11,084 nucleotides of DNA, from contig JAICHC010000037.1 of NCBI GenBank assembly GCA_025922795.1, positions 1-11,084 of the forward strand. Direction: 5' to 3'. A model generated the notes under the pieces. That model was not told the origin of the DNA. It made no database searches and was given only the letters and a program-made list of their open reading frames with translations. The DNA comes from Candidatus Binatia bacterium (GTDB lineage Bacteria; Desulfobacterota_B; Binatia; UBA9968). Positions 1-7,217 of this stretch are shown one piece after another (within the stretch, counting starts at the first letter, position 1; every line of letters begins with the position of its first letter). A program made the translations under genes and the position numbers.

Positions 1-294
1 ATGTCCGGCGCCGGCTTTTTGCGGACCTATTTTCGCGTCGTGTTTCCGCTCATGGCACAGACCATGGTATTGGTGGCGGTCATCAAATTCATGTTCGCGG
101 CCCAGCACAATTCCGCGATCATTCTCTTGGCGACGTCGGAAACCAGGACCCTGTCACTGCTCGCGCTCGACCAAATCGCCGCGGGCTATCGCGAAGTCGC
201 CAGTATTACGATCATTGCAATCACCTTGCTCACTCTCGGCATTGCCATCGTCGCCCGCTCTTTCGGTCTCAAGGTCGGGATTCGAGCCGAGTAG
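1..294 (+). CDS. ABC transporter permease, C-terminal fragment
   Basis: This is the end of a gene that begins before the window. The first ATG is probably internal, because the opening residues (SGAGFLRTYFRVVFPLM) match the EAA coupling loop of binding-protein-dependent permeases, which normally lies about 100 residues from the C-terminus. That loop docks onto the ATPase. Two hydrophobic segments follow, at roughly residues 19-46 and 66-86, with a short basic tail ending in TAG at 292. The protein would sit in the inner membrane and form the channel of an importer. The ATPase gene starts 31 bp downstream on the same strand, which fits one operon. The loop and gene order suggest the iron(III)/polyamine/thiamine type of importer, but the substrate cannot be told from this fragment. 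Confidence 0.85.
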   Translation: MSGAGFLRTYFRVVFPLMAQTMVLVAVIKFMFAAQHNSAIILLATSETRTLSLLALDQIAAGYREVASITIIAITLLTLGIAIVARSFGLKVGIRAE

Positions 295-325
295 CACAAT
301 CGCACTCTGATAAAAGGAAATTTAA

Positions 326-1465
326 GTGAGTTTTCTGCGCATCGAAAATCTCTACAAAACCTTCGACCGCGTCGTGGCGGTCAATCGCATCAATCTCGAC
401 ATCGAAGAGGGCGAGTTCTTTACCTTGCTCGGGTCGAGCGGTTGCGGCAAGACGACGACGTTGCGCATGGTCGGCGGTTTGGAGAAGCCCGATGGCGGTG
501 CGATTTACCTGGGCGAGCACTGCCTAGCGGCGCGCGAGCGAAATATTTTCGTCAAACCCGAGAAGCGCGACATGGGCATGGTATTTCAGTCCTACGCGCT
601 TTGGCCGCACATGACGGTTTTCGAGAATGTTTCCTATCCTTTGAAACTACGCGGCCTGAGCCGGTCCGACATTCGCGCGAAAGTCGCCGAAGTCTTGGGC
701 CTGGTCGGTCTCGGCGGACTGGAAGATCGACCGGCGCCGGCACTCAGCGGCGGTCAGCAGCAGCGGGTCGCACTGGCGCGGGCGCTGGTCTTCTCGCCCA
801 AAGTATTGTTGCTCGACGAGCCGCTCAGCAATCTCGACGCGCAACTCCGCGAGGAAATGCGCCGCGAGCTGAAAGCTCTGCAACAGCGCGTGCGCATTAC
901 CGTGCTGTTCGTGACCCATGACCAAATCGAAGCGCTCAGCCTTTCCGACCGCATCGCCATCATGAAGTTCGGCGTGCTTGAACAAGTCGGCACGCCCGAG
1001 CAAGTCTACTATTATCCGGCGACCCCCTTCGTGCGCGACTTTTTGGGAAAGACGTTTCTTTTGCCCGGTGAGGTGGCGGCCGTTTCGGATCAACAGGTGG
1101 AAATCAAAGTCCAGGGGGTCGGTGCTTCGGCGCTTCAGTTGCAGCGCAACAATGTCATCTCATCGTCCAATGGCTTTCCGACAGTCGGTCAGGCGGCGAT
1201 GGTTGCGATCCGGCCGGAGAAGATCGCGCTCACGGATACCGTGAGCGAACGCCAGAGCAATGTTATCGAAGGAGCCCTGCAGTCGGTTCAGTTTCTCGGC
1301 GACCGTTACGAGTACACCGTAACCTTGGGAGCGCAAACCCGCGTGATCGTCTCCCCCGAAGCCAGGCAACTGAAGCAGGGCAACAAAGTTTTTCTCGAAT
1401 TGAAACCTGACGGCATGACGCTTTGGCCGCGATCGGGCCAGGAGCCGACCGCAGAGATTCTTTGA
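326..1465 (+). CDS. ABC transporter ATP-binding protein, FbpC/PotA type with TOBE domain
   Basis: This complete 379-residue ATPase would power the importer whose permease precedes it. It starts at GTG 326, with AAGGAA at 314-319 as ribosome binding site. Visible motifs are Walker A GSSGCGKTT (36-44), the Q-loop glutamine at 88, the signature LSGGQQQ (140-146), Walker B VLLLDEP (160-166), the D-loop SNLD (168-171) and the switch histidine at 198 in VTHDQ. Residues from about 240 to 365 form a C-terminal regulatory region with IRPEKI (295-300) and FLGDRYEY (323-330), typical of the TOBE_2 fold. Length and layout match the MalK/PotA/FbpC group. The FLGD..EY pattern and the partner permease favour iron(III), spermidine/putrescine or a related small substrate, but no binding protein for this operon is in view. 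Confidence 0.93.
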   Translation: MSFLRIENLYKTFDRVVAVNRINLDIEEGEFFTLLGSSGCGKTTTLRMVGGLEKPDGGAIYLGEHCLAARERNIFVKPEKRDMGMVFQSYALWPHMTVFENVSYPLKLRGLSRSDIRAKVAEVLGLVGLGGLEDRPAPALSGGQQQRVALARALVFSPKVLLLDEPLSNLDAQLREEMRRELKALQQRVRITVLFVTHDQIEALSLSDRIAIMKFGVLEQVGTPEQVYYYPATPFVRDFLGKTFLLPGEVAAVSDQQVEIKVQGVGASALQLQRNNVISSSNGFPTVGQAAMVAIRPEKIALTDTVSERQSNVIEGALQSVQFLGDRYEYTVTLGAQTRVIVSPEARQLKQGNKVFLELKPDGMTLWPRSGQEPTAEIL

Positions 1466-1612
1466 GTCCTATCCAGACTTTTTTCAGTGTGAGAAGAACT
1501 CCCCAGGCGCGATCGTATGAAGGCCGTCTTTATCGCCAGGCTCGTCAGAACGGTCGGTTTATAACAAAACTCTGGCTTCTAACTATCCCAGTGTTAGCCG
1601 CACATGACTTCG

Positions 1613-2947
1613 TTAAAGCTTGGTTTGCGCCGCGGGTTCGTTCAACTTCTCCATCGCATCCTCTGCAGCGGCTTTGGCGCCGGCGGCTTCGATTTTCTCG
1701 CCGTCCCAACGAAAACGGGCGATGGCCGGCACTCGCCAGACGGTTAGCAGCGTGATGACCGATATGATCGCACCGCCCATAATGGTTGTTTCGCGCGCGC
1801 CGAGCAGCGGCACCATGATCCCAGACTCGAGTTGTCCGAGCGGGTGGAGACCTCGGTTGCTCAACTGAAGTACGCCCATCACCCGGCCGCGAAATTTTTC
1901 CGGCGCGAGCATCTGCAGGATCGTGCCGCGCGCCGCGCTCCAGATCATATCGGTTGCGCCCACGAACGTGAGCAGCACCAGAGCCAGCGAAAACGATGGC
2001 GATAGTCCGAAGAGCGCGAAGCCGGCGCCGTAGAGAAGGGCCGAGACAAATAAAATCCTTCCTTGTTCGGGGCCTTGCCCGAGGGTGATAAAAACACTTG
2101 AGCCGATCACCGCGCCCAAACCGCGCGCTGATTGGAGAAAGCCGAAGCCGTGCGCGCCGACGCGAAACACGTCGCTGGCTAAAATAGTCAGTAGCGCGTG
2201 GTCCAGGCCAAAGATGGACACAAAGGCTTCCATGACGGTGAGACCGAGAATAACCGGTTGGGAGATGATGTAGGAAAATCCCGCTTGGGTCTCGGCGAGA
2301 AAATCTCGCTGGATCTCGCGCGCGGGCGAGGGTGCGCGCATGAGCAATAAGGCCACGACGACCACTAGAAAACTCGCCGCGTTCGCGAAGAATGCGCCGG
2401 CGGTGCCCATGAGGCTGATGGCGATCCCGCCGAGAGTGGGGCCGATCAAAGCGGCTCCCTTCCAAAGCACCGAGTTGAGCGCCACGGCATTGGGCAGGAC
2501 CGCTCGTGGGATCAGCGACGGGAATAGGGCTTGGCGCGCCGGTCCATCGAACGAACCGACCGACGCGCTGATGAAAGTAAAGAGATAAATCTGCCAAGCC
2601 TGAATTTGCCCCGCGTAATCCAACATGCCGAGAGCAAAAGTCACGAGCGCCAAGATCGCCTGGGTGAGGAGCAGCAGCCGCTTACGGTCGTAGCGGTCGG
2701 CGAAGGTGCCGCTAATCAGCCCCAGGGTGAGGGCGGGAACGGCCCGAAATACGCCATTCAAGCCGAGCTGCAGCGGCGAACTCGTCAGCTCGTACAATAG
2801 CCAATTGGTCGCCGTCATCTGCATCCAGGTGCCGATGTTGGAGACGAACAGGCTTAGCCAAAAAAGTCTAAAATCGCGATAGTGAAAGGCGGCAAGCCGC
2901 CCCGCCGGGGGCCGATCCGCTGCGGAAGATTCGTCTGACCTGTTCAC
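1613..2947 (-). CDS. MFS transporter, MFS_3 / EntS-like family
   Basis: This 444-residue inner-membrane protein has the hydrophobic pattern of a 12-helix major facilitator transporter. The N-terminal signature is FRLFWLSLFVSNIGTWMQ (26-43). Motif A between helices 2 and 3 reads GTFADRYDRKR (80-90). The blocks GPARQALFPSLIP (135-147) and NAVALNSVLW..GPTLGG (153-174) are characteristic of the MFS_3 group, which includes the enterobactin exporter EntS and many predicted efflux pumps. The start is GTG at 2945-2947; an in-frame TAA ends just upstream (2954-2956), so no earlier start is possible. The ribosome binding site is weak. The gene lies 135 bp downstream of the LigB-type dioxygenase on the same strand and converges with the ABC ATPase gene. 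Export of a metabolite or siderophore is plausible, but the substrate is unknown. Confidence 0.9.
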   Translation of the reverse strand: MNRSDESSAADRPPAGRLAAFHYRDFRLFWLSLFVSNIGTWMQMTATNWLLYELTSSPLQLGLNGVFRAVPALTLGLISGTFADRYDRKRLLLLTQAILALVTFALGMLDYAGQIQAWQIYLFTFISASVGSFDGPARQALFPSLIPRAVLPNAVALNSVLWKGAALIGPTLGGIAISLMGTAGAFFANAASFLVVVVALLLMRAPSPAREIQRDFLAETQAGFSYIISQPVILGLTVMEAFVSIFGLDHALLTILASDVFRVGAHGFGFLQSARGLGAVIGSSVFITLGQGPEQGRILFVSALLYGAGFALFGLSPSFSLALVLLTFVGATDMIWSAARGTILQMLAPEKFRGRVMGVLQLSNRGLHPLGQLESGIMVPLLGARETTIMGGAIISVITLLTVWRVPAIARFRWDGEKIEAAGAKAAAEDAMEKLNEPAAQTKL

Positions 2948-3022
2948 CGGTGTTTAGTGCACTGGAATCAAAGTCTGTTTACGTGGTGTTTGCTCTCTAT
3001 TCGTCAGGCCGGTGAAGAGATC

Positions 3023-3050
3023 GTAGGGGGCCGGTTTGAAAGCCCCTTAC
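3023..3050. other. Hairpin in the LigB-MFS spacer
   Basis: GTAGGGGGC (3023-3031) and GCCCCTTAC (3042-3050) pair over nine positions with one G-U wobble when read on the + strand, around a 10-nt loop. On the minus strand, where the flanking genes are transcribed, the wobble becomes an A-C mismatch, and no T-run follows. It may weaken read-through from the dioxygenase gene into the MFS gene, but it is not a canonical terminator. Confidence 0.3.
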
Positions 3051-3082
3051 ATTTGGATTCCGCTGGTACTAGCGAAAAATGC

Positions 3083-3988
3083 CTAGCGAGTCAGATCCCA
3101 TTGCGCGAAGCCCATCGCGCACCCGATGCCGGTCGTGGTTCGATACAAGGGGATGTACTCGATCATTTGTCCTGGGCGATCGGCTGCCGCGGCCGCGACG
3201 ATCCAGTTACGGATCTCCGAAGTGCCGTCGATCAGATCCGCGGCGCGCATGGCCGCCATATAGCTTAAATCGTTTCGCTTCAGCGCCTGAATGAATTCGT
3301 GATCGAGCTGCTCGTCGATGGTCGTGTGGCTGAGGCCGCCAGATGCGACAATGGCGAAGCGCTTGTCTTCGGGAAAGCGGCGTAGCACGGTTGCCAGGGC
3401 GCGGCCGAATTCGGCGCAGCGCTTGGCGGAAGGCGCCGGCGGATAATAGGTGTTCACCATGACCGGAACGATCGAGTGATTTGCTTGCGGACTCAAAAAT
3501 TTGAGCACGCGCGCGAATGCATGGCCCAAACCGCCGGCGTAACTGGTGCGTTTGGAATAGGACGGATCGAAGCCTTCGTCCATCAGACCGGTGACGAGCG
3601 CTTCAGCCATCTTTTCATCGACCCGGTACCGGGTGCGATTTTCCGATTTGGGTTGTTTCAAGTAGTGTAAGCTCGTGCTCGCTTCGACTTCCGCGCCGAC
3701 GAAGATAGTGAACGGCGGCATATTGTCGTCGACGAGATTTTCATGCTGGTCGTCGCCGACGATGACGAGAACGTCGGGACTAAGCTCGTCCACGTTGTCC
3801 CGCAACTTGGCAATGGCCGCCATGCAGCCGTGCCACTTGGCTCGTTTGACTTCGGAAGTTTCTTTCTCCAAGCCGGGCTTGTCGGGGAGGTGTTCGCTCT
3901 CGCGATTTCTCAAAAGTCCCCATTGGTCCGGATCGAGCATTAACTGCGGCGCGTGGGACATAGCCAAACAGCCGACAAGGTTTGCCAT
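3083..3988 (-). CDS. LigB-family (class III) extradiol ring-cleavage dioxygenase
   Basis: This 301-residue cytoplasmic enzyme looks like the catalytic subunit of protocatechuate 4,5-dioxygenase-type enzymes, which use Fe(II) to open catecholic rings next to the hydroxyl pair. The expected residues are in place: H12 in SHAPQL and H82 in GDDQHENL as candidate iron ligands, E258 in TSEIRNWI as the third ligand, and H221 in ASGGLSH as the catalytic base. These match LigB H12, H61, E242 and H195 by motif context. It starts at ATG 3986-3988 with only a weak ribosome binding site. No small alpha subunit (LigA-like) lies beside it, so it may act alone, as some gallate dioxygenase relatives do, or with a distant partner. 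The natural substrate is not determined. It is divergent from the NFACT-R gene and upstream of the MFS gene. Confidence 0.88.
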   Translation of the reverse strand: MANLVGCLAMSHAPQLMLDPDQWGLLRNRESEHLPDKPGLEKETSEVKRAKWHGCMAAIAKLRDNVDELSPDVLVIVGDDQHENLVDDNMPPFTIFVGAEVEASTSLHYLKQPKSENRTRYRVDEKMAEALVTGLMDEGFDPSYSKRTSYAGGLGHAFARVLKFLSPQANHSIVPVMVNTYYPPAPSAKRCAEFGRALATVLRRFPEDKRFAIVASGGLSHTTIDEQLDHEFIQALKRNDLSYMAAMRAADLIDGTSEIRNWIVAAAAADRPGQMIEYIPLYRTTTGIGCAMGFAQWDLTR

Positions 3989-4011
3989 AAATTAATTTCG
4001 AGTCTCTGGTT

Positions 4012-4032
4012 TAGAGGATCGATTAACCTCTA
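4012..4032. promoter_or_regulatory. Inverted repeat upstream of the LigB-type gene
   Basis: TAGAGG (4012-4017) and CCTCTA (4027-4032) form a perfect 6-bp dyad with a 9-bp spacer, 24-44 bp upstream of the dioxygenase start. This is where a repressor or activator of that gene could bind. No convincing -10/-35 pair was found for the minus strand, so the assignment rests on position and symmetry only. Confidence 0.25.
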
Positions 4033-4084
4033 CTACAGAATCCCGGAGGCGACAAGCAAACGTAGGTTTCAGTCGTTCCCATCG

Positions 4085-4115
4085 GTTCACCTGAACAAGA
4101 ACAGTTGAAGTTCAA
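4085..4115. promoter_or_regulatory. Pair of dyads in the divergent intergenic region
   Basis: Two short dyads sit close together: GTTCA-CC-TGAAC (4085-4096) and TTGAA-G-TTCAA (4105-4115). They lie mid-way between the divergent LigB-type and NFACT-R genes. They could be binding sites for a dimeric regulator shared by both genes, or degenerate remnants of the GTTCAA repeats seen at 7227-7313. Confidence 0.25.
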
Positions 4116-4130
4116 AGCCTCGAATTGCCA

Positions 4131-4204
4131 CATCCTTCGTATACTTCGCGCGCGTTGTGATGATAGGCTATTGATGGCTGCAATAGAAATAGCCACGAAG
4201 GATG
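4131..4204 (+). promoter_or_regulatory. Nested inverted repeat covering the NFACT-R start codon
   Basis: CATCCTTCGT (4131-4140) is perfectly complementary to ACGAAGGATG (4195-4204), which contains the only SD-like sequence (GAAGGA) and the ATG of the NFACT-R gene. Just inside it, GGCTATT (4166-4172) pairs with AATAGCC (4188-4194) around a 15-nt loop. The right arms are contiguous, so 17 nt pair on one side, with a 25-nt bulge (4141-4165) on the other. In an RNA that starts upstream of 4131 this would hide the start site. A possible promoter inside the structure (TTGTGA 4155-4160, 18 bp, TGCAAT 4179-4184) would instead give a leader of about 11 nt without it. Which applies cannot be told from the sequence. 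Confidence 0.4.
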
Positions 4205-4615
4205 ACTAAGCCGCGCATCATTTCTTATGAGCTTCCCGGTGGATGGACGGTTTTCGCCGGCGCTACGGACGCGGACAACGATTATCTGAGCATGTCATTG
4301 GCTCGGCCTGACGATTGGTGGTTTCACGCCGATAAGGTCCCCGGCAGCCACGTGATTTTGCGCGCCAAAGACGGCGAAGAACCAAGCCGTGAGACGATCC
4401 GCCAGGCCGCTGCCGTGGCGGCTTATCACAGTAAAGCGCGCAACGCCGGGCGGGTGCCGGTTCACTGCACGCAAGCGCGCCATGTAAGAAAGCCGCGCGG
4501 CGCAAAAACTGGGACGGTCAACGTATCGCACGGCACGTTGGTAAAAGTCAGTCCCGACATAAGTTTTGCAACGCGCCTCCTCGGCGGCGAACACTCTATC
4601 AGAGTAAGGAAGTAG
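4202..4615 (+). CDS. Stand-alone NFACT-R domain protein (DUF814-like)
   Basis: This 137-residue protein consists of essentially one NFACT-R domain, the RNA-binding part of RqcH/Rqc2/NEMF, the factors that bind the 50S subunit carrying a stalled peptidyl-tRNA. Typical blocks are visible: NDYLSMSLARPDDWWFHA (26-43), VPGSHVIL (46-53), the helix containing AAYHSKAR (73-80), VPVHCTQ (85-91) and V-RKPRGAKTGTV (95-106). The NFACT-N, helix-hairpin-helix and coiled-coil regions of full-length RqcH (about 550-600 residues) are absent, and there is no room for them: an in-frame TAG lies at 4190-4192. The only SD-like sequence, GAAGGA at 4196-4201, abuts the ATG, which is unusually tight. The name is firm at domain level. 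A role in RNA binding, ribosome rescue or RNA modification is inference. It stands alone on the + strand, 131 bp before the Rieske gene. Confidence 0.85.
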   Translation: MTKPRIISYELPGGWTVFAGATDADNDYLSMSLARPDDWWFHADKVPGSHVILRAKDGEEPSRETIRQAAAVAAYHSKARNAGRVPVHCTQARHVRKPRGAKTGTVNVSHGTLVKVSPDISFATRLLGGEHSIRVRK

Positions 4616-4746
4616 GTGAGACGGACAAGGCATAAGTAAGAGGCTTGCTCGTGATTCGAATCCTGGATAGAGTTCGGCCGTTGCGGCCGCTGATGATCAT
4701 TGTATGAAGACAACCCCAAAACTAGGCGCATGCGAGATAGACGATT

Positions 4747-6027
4747 ATGATCTCCAAAGAAGAAAATGATCTTTTAACCCAGACCAAGGCAGGGACGCCG
4801 GCCGGCGAATTGATGCGCCGGTATTGGCAGCCGGTCGCTCTGAGCGAGGAATTGCCTCAGGGCGTGGCGCCGCGGACGGTCGCGATCATGGGCGAAGAGC
4901 TGGTGCTCTTTCGCGATGATCAGGGACGGGTGGGCTTGCTCGGGTTACATTGCTCGCATCGCGGCACCGACTTGAGCTATGGCCGGGTCGAAAACGGCGG
5001 TTTGCGCTGTCTCTATCATGGCTGGCTTTACGATATCCGCGGCCGTGTGCTCGAACAGCCCGGCGAGCCGGGCGGCGGGGCGAACAGAGATTTGATCTGT
5101 CACCTTGCGTATCCGTGCCAGGAAGCGGGCGGCGTCGTTTTTACGTACATGGGGCCGGGCGATCCGCCGCTGCTGCCCAATTACGAATTTCTTACCGTGC
5201 CGGAGCCGCAGAGAACGGTCACGAAAATTTTTTATCGCTGTAATTATCTCCAGGGCAATGAAGGCAATATCGATCCGGTGCATCTGTCTTTTTTGCACCA
5301 GTATCTGAACGAATCCCAGTTCGTCCACAAGCGCGTCGTTCCGGGGAGTGGCGCGACGGATAACGCTCTGCTCCGCGAGGACATCGCACCGACAATCGAA
5401 GTCGAGGTGATGGACTACGGTTTGCGAATTTACACGATTCGGAGCGCCGGCTCGGCCAAGTCGTATCTGCGCATCACCAATTTCATCATGCCGAATCTGT
5501 CGGCCTTCGGCGGCTCGACGGTCGGGGAGGGTTACGCGGTTCATTGGCACGTGCCGATTGATGACACCTCTCATTGGAAATATGTCTTCATGTTCAGCCG
5601 CGAAAAAGCTCTTTCAGAAGAGCTGCGCAAGAAACATCGCGCCGACATAACGGCGGACTTTCGTTTGAGCCGCGAAGAGGCGAACCGCTACCAGCAGGAC
5701 CGCGAATCCATGCAGACCAAAACTTTCACCGGCATGGGTCTGAATTTTCAAGCCCACGATGCGTTCGCTACGGAAAGCCAGGGACGTATTCAGGACAGGA
5801 CCGCGGAACATCTCGTTACCTCGGACAAAGCGATTATCGCGGCGCGGAAACTGCTGTTGAGCGGCATCGAAGACGTGAAGCAGGGACGCGCGCCGCGGCA
5901 CCGGTTAAGCGATCCAAAAACTAACCGCTTCCCGCACCTGATGGTCATTTCCGAGGTGATTCCCGGCACTACTCACTGGAAGGATTACGCCAAGAAGCTG
6001 GTCGAGGAAAGACAGGCGACATCTTAA
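4747..6027 (+). CDS. Rieske non-heme iron oxygenase, alpha subunit (phthalate 4,5-dioxygenase-like)
   Basis: This 426-residue oxygenase would use electrons passed through a Rieske [2Fe-2S] cluster to hydroxylate or demethylate an aromatic substrate at a mononuclear iron. The N-terminus (SKEENDLLTQ..GTPAGELMRRYW) is typical of the phthalate dioxygenase group. The Rieske ligands are C69-x-H71 and C88-x2-H91. The mononuclear iron site is in GNEGNIDPVHLSFLH, with H179 and H184, and D176 as the electron-bridge aspartate. The later block HDAFATESQGRIQDRTAEHL places the probable third ligand at D338. The start is ATG 4747 with a weak ribosome binding site. A poor promoter candidate (TTGCGG 4681-4686, TATGAA 4703-4708) lies upstream. 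No reductase or ferredoxin gene adjoins it, so the redox partner must be elsewhere. Substrate prediction within this family is unreliable. Confidence 0.92.
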   Translation: MISKEENDLLTQTKAGTPAGELMRRYWQPVALSEELPQGVAPRTVAIMGEELVLFRDDQGRVGLLGLHCSHRGTDLSYGRVENGGLRCLYHGWLYDIRGRVLEQPGEPGGGANRDLICHLAYPCQEAGGVVFTYMGPGDPPLLPNYEFLTVPEPQRTVTKIFYRCNYLQGNEGNIDPVHLSFLHQYLNESQFVHKRVVPGSGATDNALLREDIAPTIEVEVMDYGLRIYTIRSAGSAKSYLRITNFIMPNLSAFGGSTVGEGYAVHWHVPIDDTSHWKYVFMFSREKALSEELRKKHRADITADFRLSREEANRYQQDRESMQTKTFTGMGLNFQAHDAFATESQGRIQDRTAEHLVTSDKAIIAARKLLLSGIEDVKQGRAPRHRLSDPKTNRFPHLMVISEVIPGTTHWKDYAKKLVEERQATS

Positions 6028-6052
6028 AAGCTGGCAATCAGAGGGAGCGGAG

Positions 6053-6083
6053 CGTGGATCGTGATCGTGTCCGTGAACGTGAC
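6053..6083. repeat. CGTGNN hexamer tandem array
   Basis: The 209-bp spacer between the Rieske and binding-protein genes holds four contiguous hexamers: CGTGAT (6060), CGTGTC (6066), CGTGAA (6072) and CGTGAC (6078). A slightly displaced fifth unit, CGTGGA, lies at 6053. The last two positions vary while CGTG is fixed. The array lies directly after the Rieske stop region and is not part of a recognisable gene. The rest of the spacer (6084-6220) shows no convincing feature. Confidence 0.6.
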
Positions 6084-6236
6084 AGGAAATCCGGACGACA
6101 CGAACATGAAATCGCGCGAGATGATTGAGAGCAACGAAGCCACGAGGCGTTTTCAGCCACCTGCTGGACTTAGGATCGCAGCGAAATAGAATACCAGCCC
6201 ATCAGTTCACCAACCTTAAGACGGAGGCACTAAGCG

Positions 6237-7217
6237 ATGAAACTTCTCTATAAAACCATGCTGGTCGCGTTGCTCGTTGTCGGTGTATCGGCGAGCGCCG
6301 CGGCTCAACAGCGCATGATCGGTTACGCCGGGTTCGCGGGCTTTCAGGTCTCCATGTGGGCGGTGAAAGACCTCGGTTTACTCAAGAAGTACGGCCTGGA
6401 AGGTGAAACAGTATTGGTCCCCGGGACCTCCCGTCAGATCCAGGCGTTGGTCGGCGACAGCATTCAGTTCGCCCATGTCGATGCGGCGGGGCACGTCCGT
6501 GCCGTGATGCGCGGCGCGGATATCGTCATGGTCGGAGGGTCGTTAAACAAGTTTCCCTTTAGTCTCGTGACGCAAAAAGAAATTCGCAAGCCGGCGGATC
6601 TCATCGGCAAGAAGATTGGTATTGTGGGATTCGGCGGTGCAAACGACCTCGCCGTAACGCTCTTGCTCAGAGAATGGAAGATTCCGCGTGATAAGGTCAC
6701 GGTCCTGCAGGCCGGCGGCGGCGCAAATCGGTTGGTGGCGATGTCCACTGGAGCGCTGGATGCCACCGTGCTTTCGCACCCTGAGCTGGGCGAGGCGCTG
6801 CGCATGGGCATGAATGAACTCGGCAACCTCAACGACTTCAAGACGGCCGATTATCCCATGTGCGCGGTCGCTGTCCGCCGACCCTTTATGGCGCAAAATC
6901 GCGATGTCGTGAAACGTTTCATGATGGCCTACGCCGAGGCGACCTATCAGTTCATAAACAACAAGGAGAAGGGAGTGGCGATTTTCAAGCAGCGATTGAA
7001 GCAGGATAACGCAAAAGCGCTTCAGGAGACTTACGAGTATTTCGCGCCGCAGTTTTCTTTTCCTACGCGAGTTTCGCAGAACGGCATGCAAAACACGCTG
7101 GAGCTAATCGCTAAAGAGAGCCCGAAGCTCGACACCAGGATCGAGAAATACGTGGACGAAAGCATTATGAACGAGTTGGAGAAGGAAGGATTCTTCAAGA
7201 AGCTCGCGGGTAAATGA
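6237..7217 (+). CDS. ABC transporter substrate-binding protein, NMT1/THI5-like (SsuA/TauA family)
   Basis: This 326-residue protein is probably exported to the periplasm to capture a small organic ligand for an ABC importer. The N-terminus has a lysine, a hydrophobic core (MLVALLVVGVSA) and a likely signal peptidase I site after AAA near residue 23; no lipobox cysteine is present. The mature part follows the type 2 periplasmic fold of the NMT1/THI5-like family: IGYAGFAGFQVSMWAVKDLGLLKKYGLE (28-55), a VPGTSRQIQAL segment (61-71), DLIGKKIGIVGFGG (121-134) and ATVLSHPE (176-183). The start at ATG 6237 has a strong GGAGG at 6223-6227. No permease or ATPase gene is adjacent, so it is an orphan here. 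It lies between the Rieske and VOC genes. The last codons and stop lie inside a 9-bp hairpin (7202-7226). Confidence 0.88.
   Translation: MKLLYKTMLVALLVVGVSASAAAQQRMIGYAGFAGFQVSMWAVKDLGLLKKYGLEGETVLVPGTSRQIQALVGDSIQFAHVDAAGHVRAVMRGADIVMVGGSLNKFPFSLVTQKEIRKPADLIGKKIGIVGFGGANDLAVTLLLREWKIPRDKVTVLQAGGGANRLVAMSTGALDATVLSHPELGEALRMGMNELGNLNDFKTADYPMCAVAVRRPFMAQNRDVVKRFMMAYAEATYQFINNKEKGVAIFKQRLKQDNAKALQETYEYFAPQFSFPTRVSQNGMQNTLELIAKESPKLDTRIEKYVDESIMNELEKEGFFKKLAGK

Noticed and set aside
1574..1599. Possible terminator between the convergent ABC ATPase and MFS genes (GGC-TTC-TAAC with GTTAGCC)
   Set aside because: The stem has a three-base bulge and no T-run on either strand, so it is too weak to call.
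1545..2597. Open frame of 350 codons on the minus strand inside the MFS gene region
   Set aside because: It overlaps the MFS gene in another frame, is rich in Arg/His/Pro as expected for a shadow of GC-rich coding DNA, and has no recognisable domain.
4653..4662. GATTCGAATC resembling a tRNA T-loop
   Set aside because: The T-stem cannot pair (three of five pairs fail, including 53-61) and no D-arm or acceptor stem is found; it is a simple 10-bp palindrome.
4676..4688. GGCCG-TTG-CGGCC hairpin after the NFACT-R gene
   Set aside because: Only 5 bp with no T-run, partly due to a GCGGCCGC palindrome; it also overlaps the weak Rieske promoter candidate.
4945..5574. Open frame of 209 codons antisense to the Rieske gene
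   Set aside because: The Rieske frame has full family motifs over the same span; the antisense product resembles nothing.
6138..6158. GCC-ACGA-GGC followed by GTTTT as a terminator of the Rieske gene
   Set aside because: A three-pair stem is too short, and it lies more than 100 bp past the stop codon.
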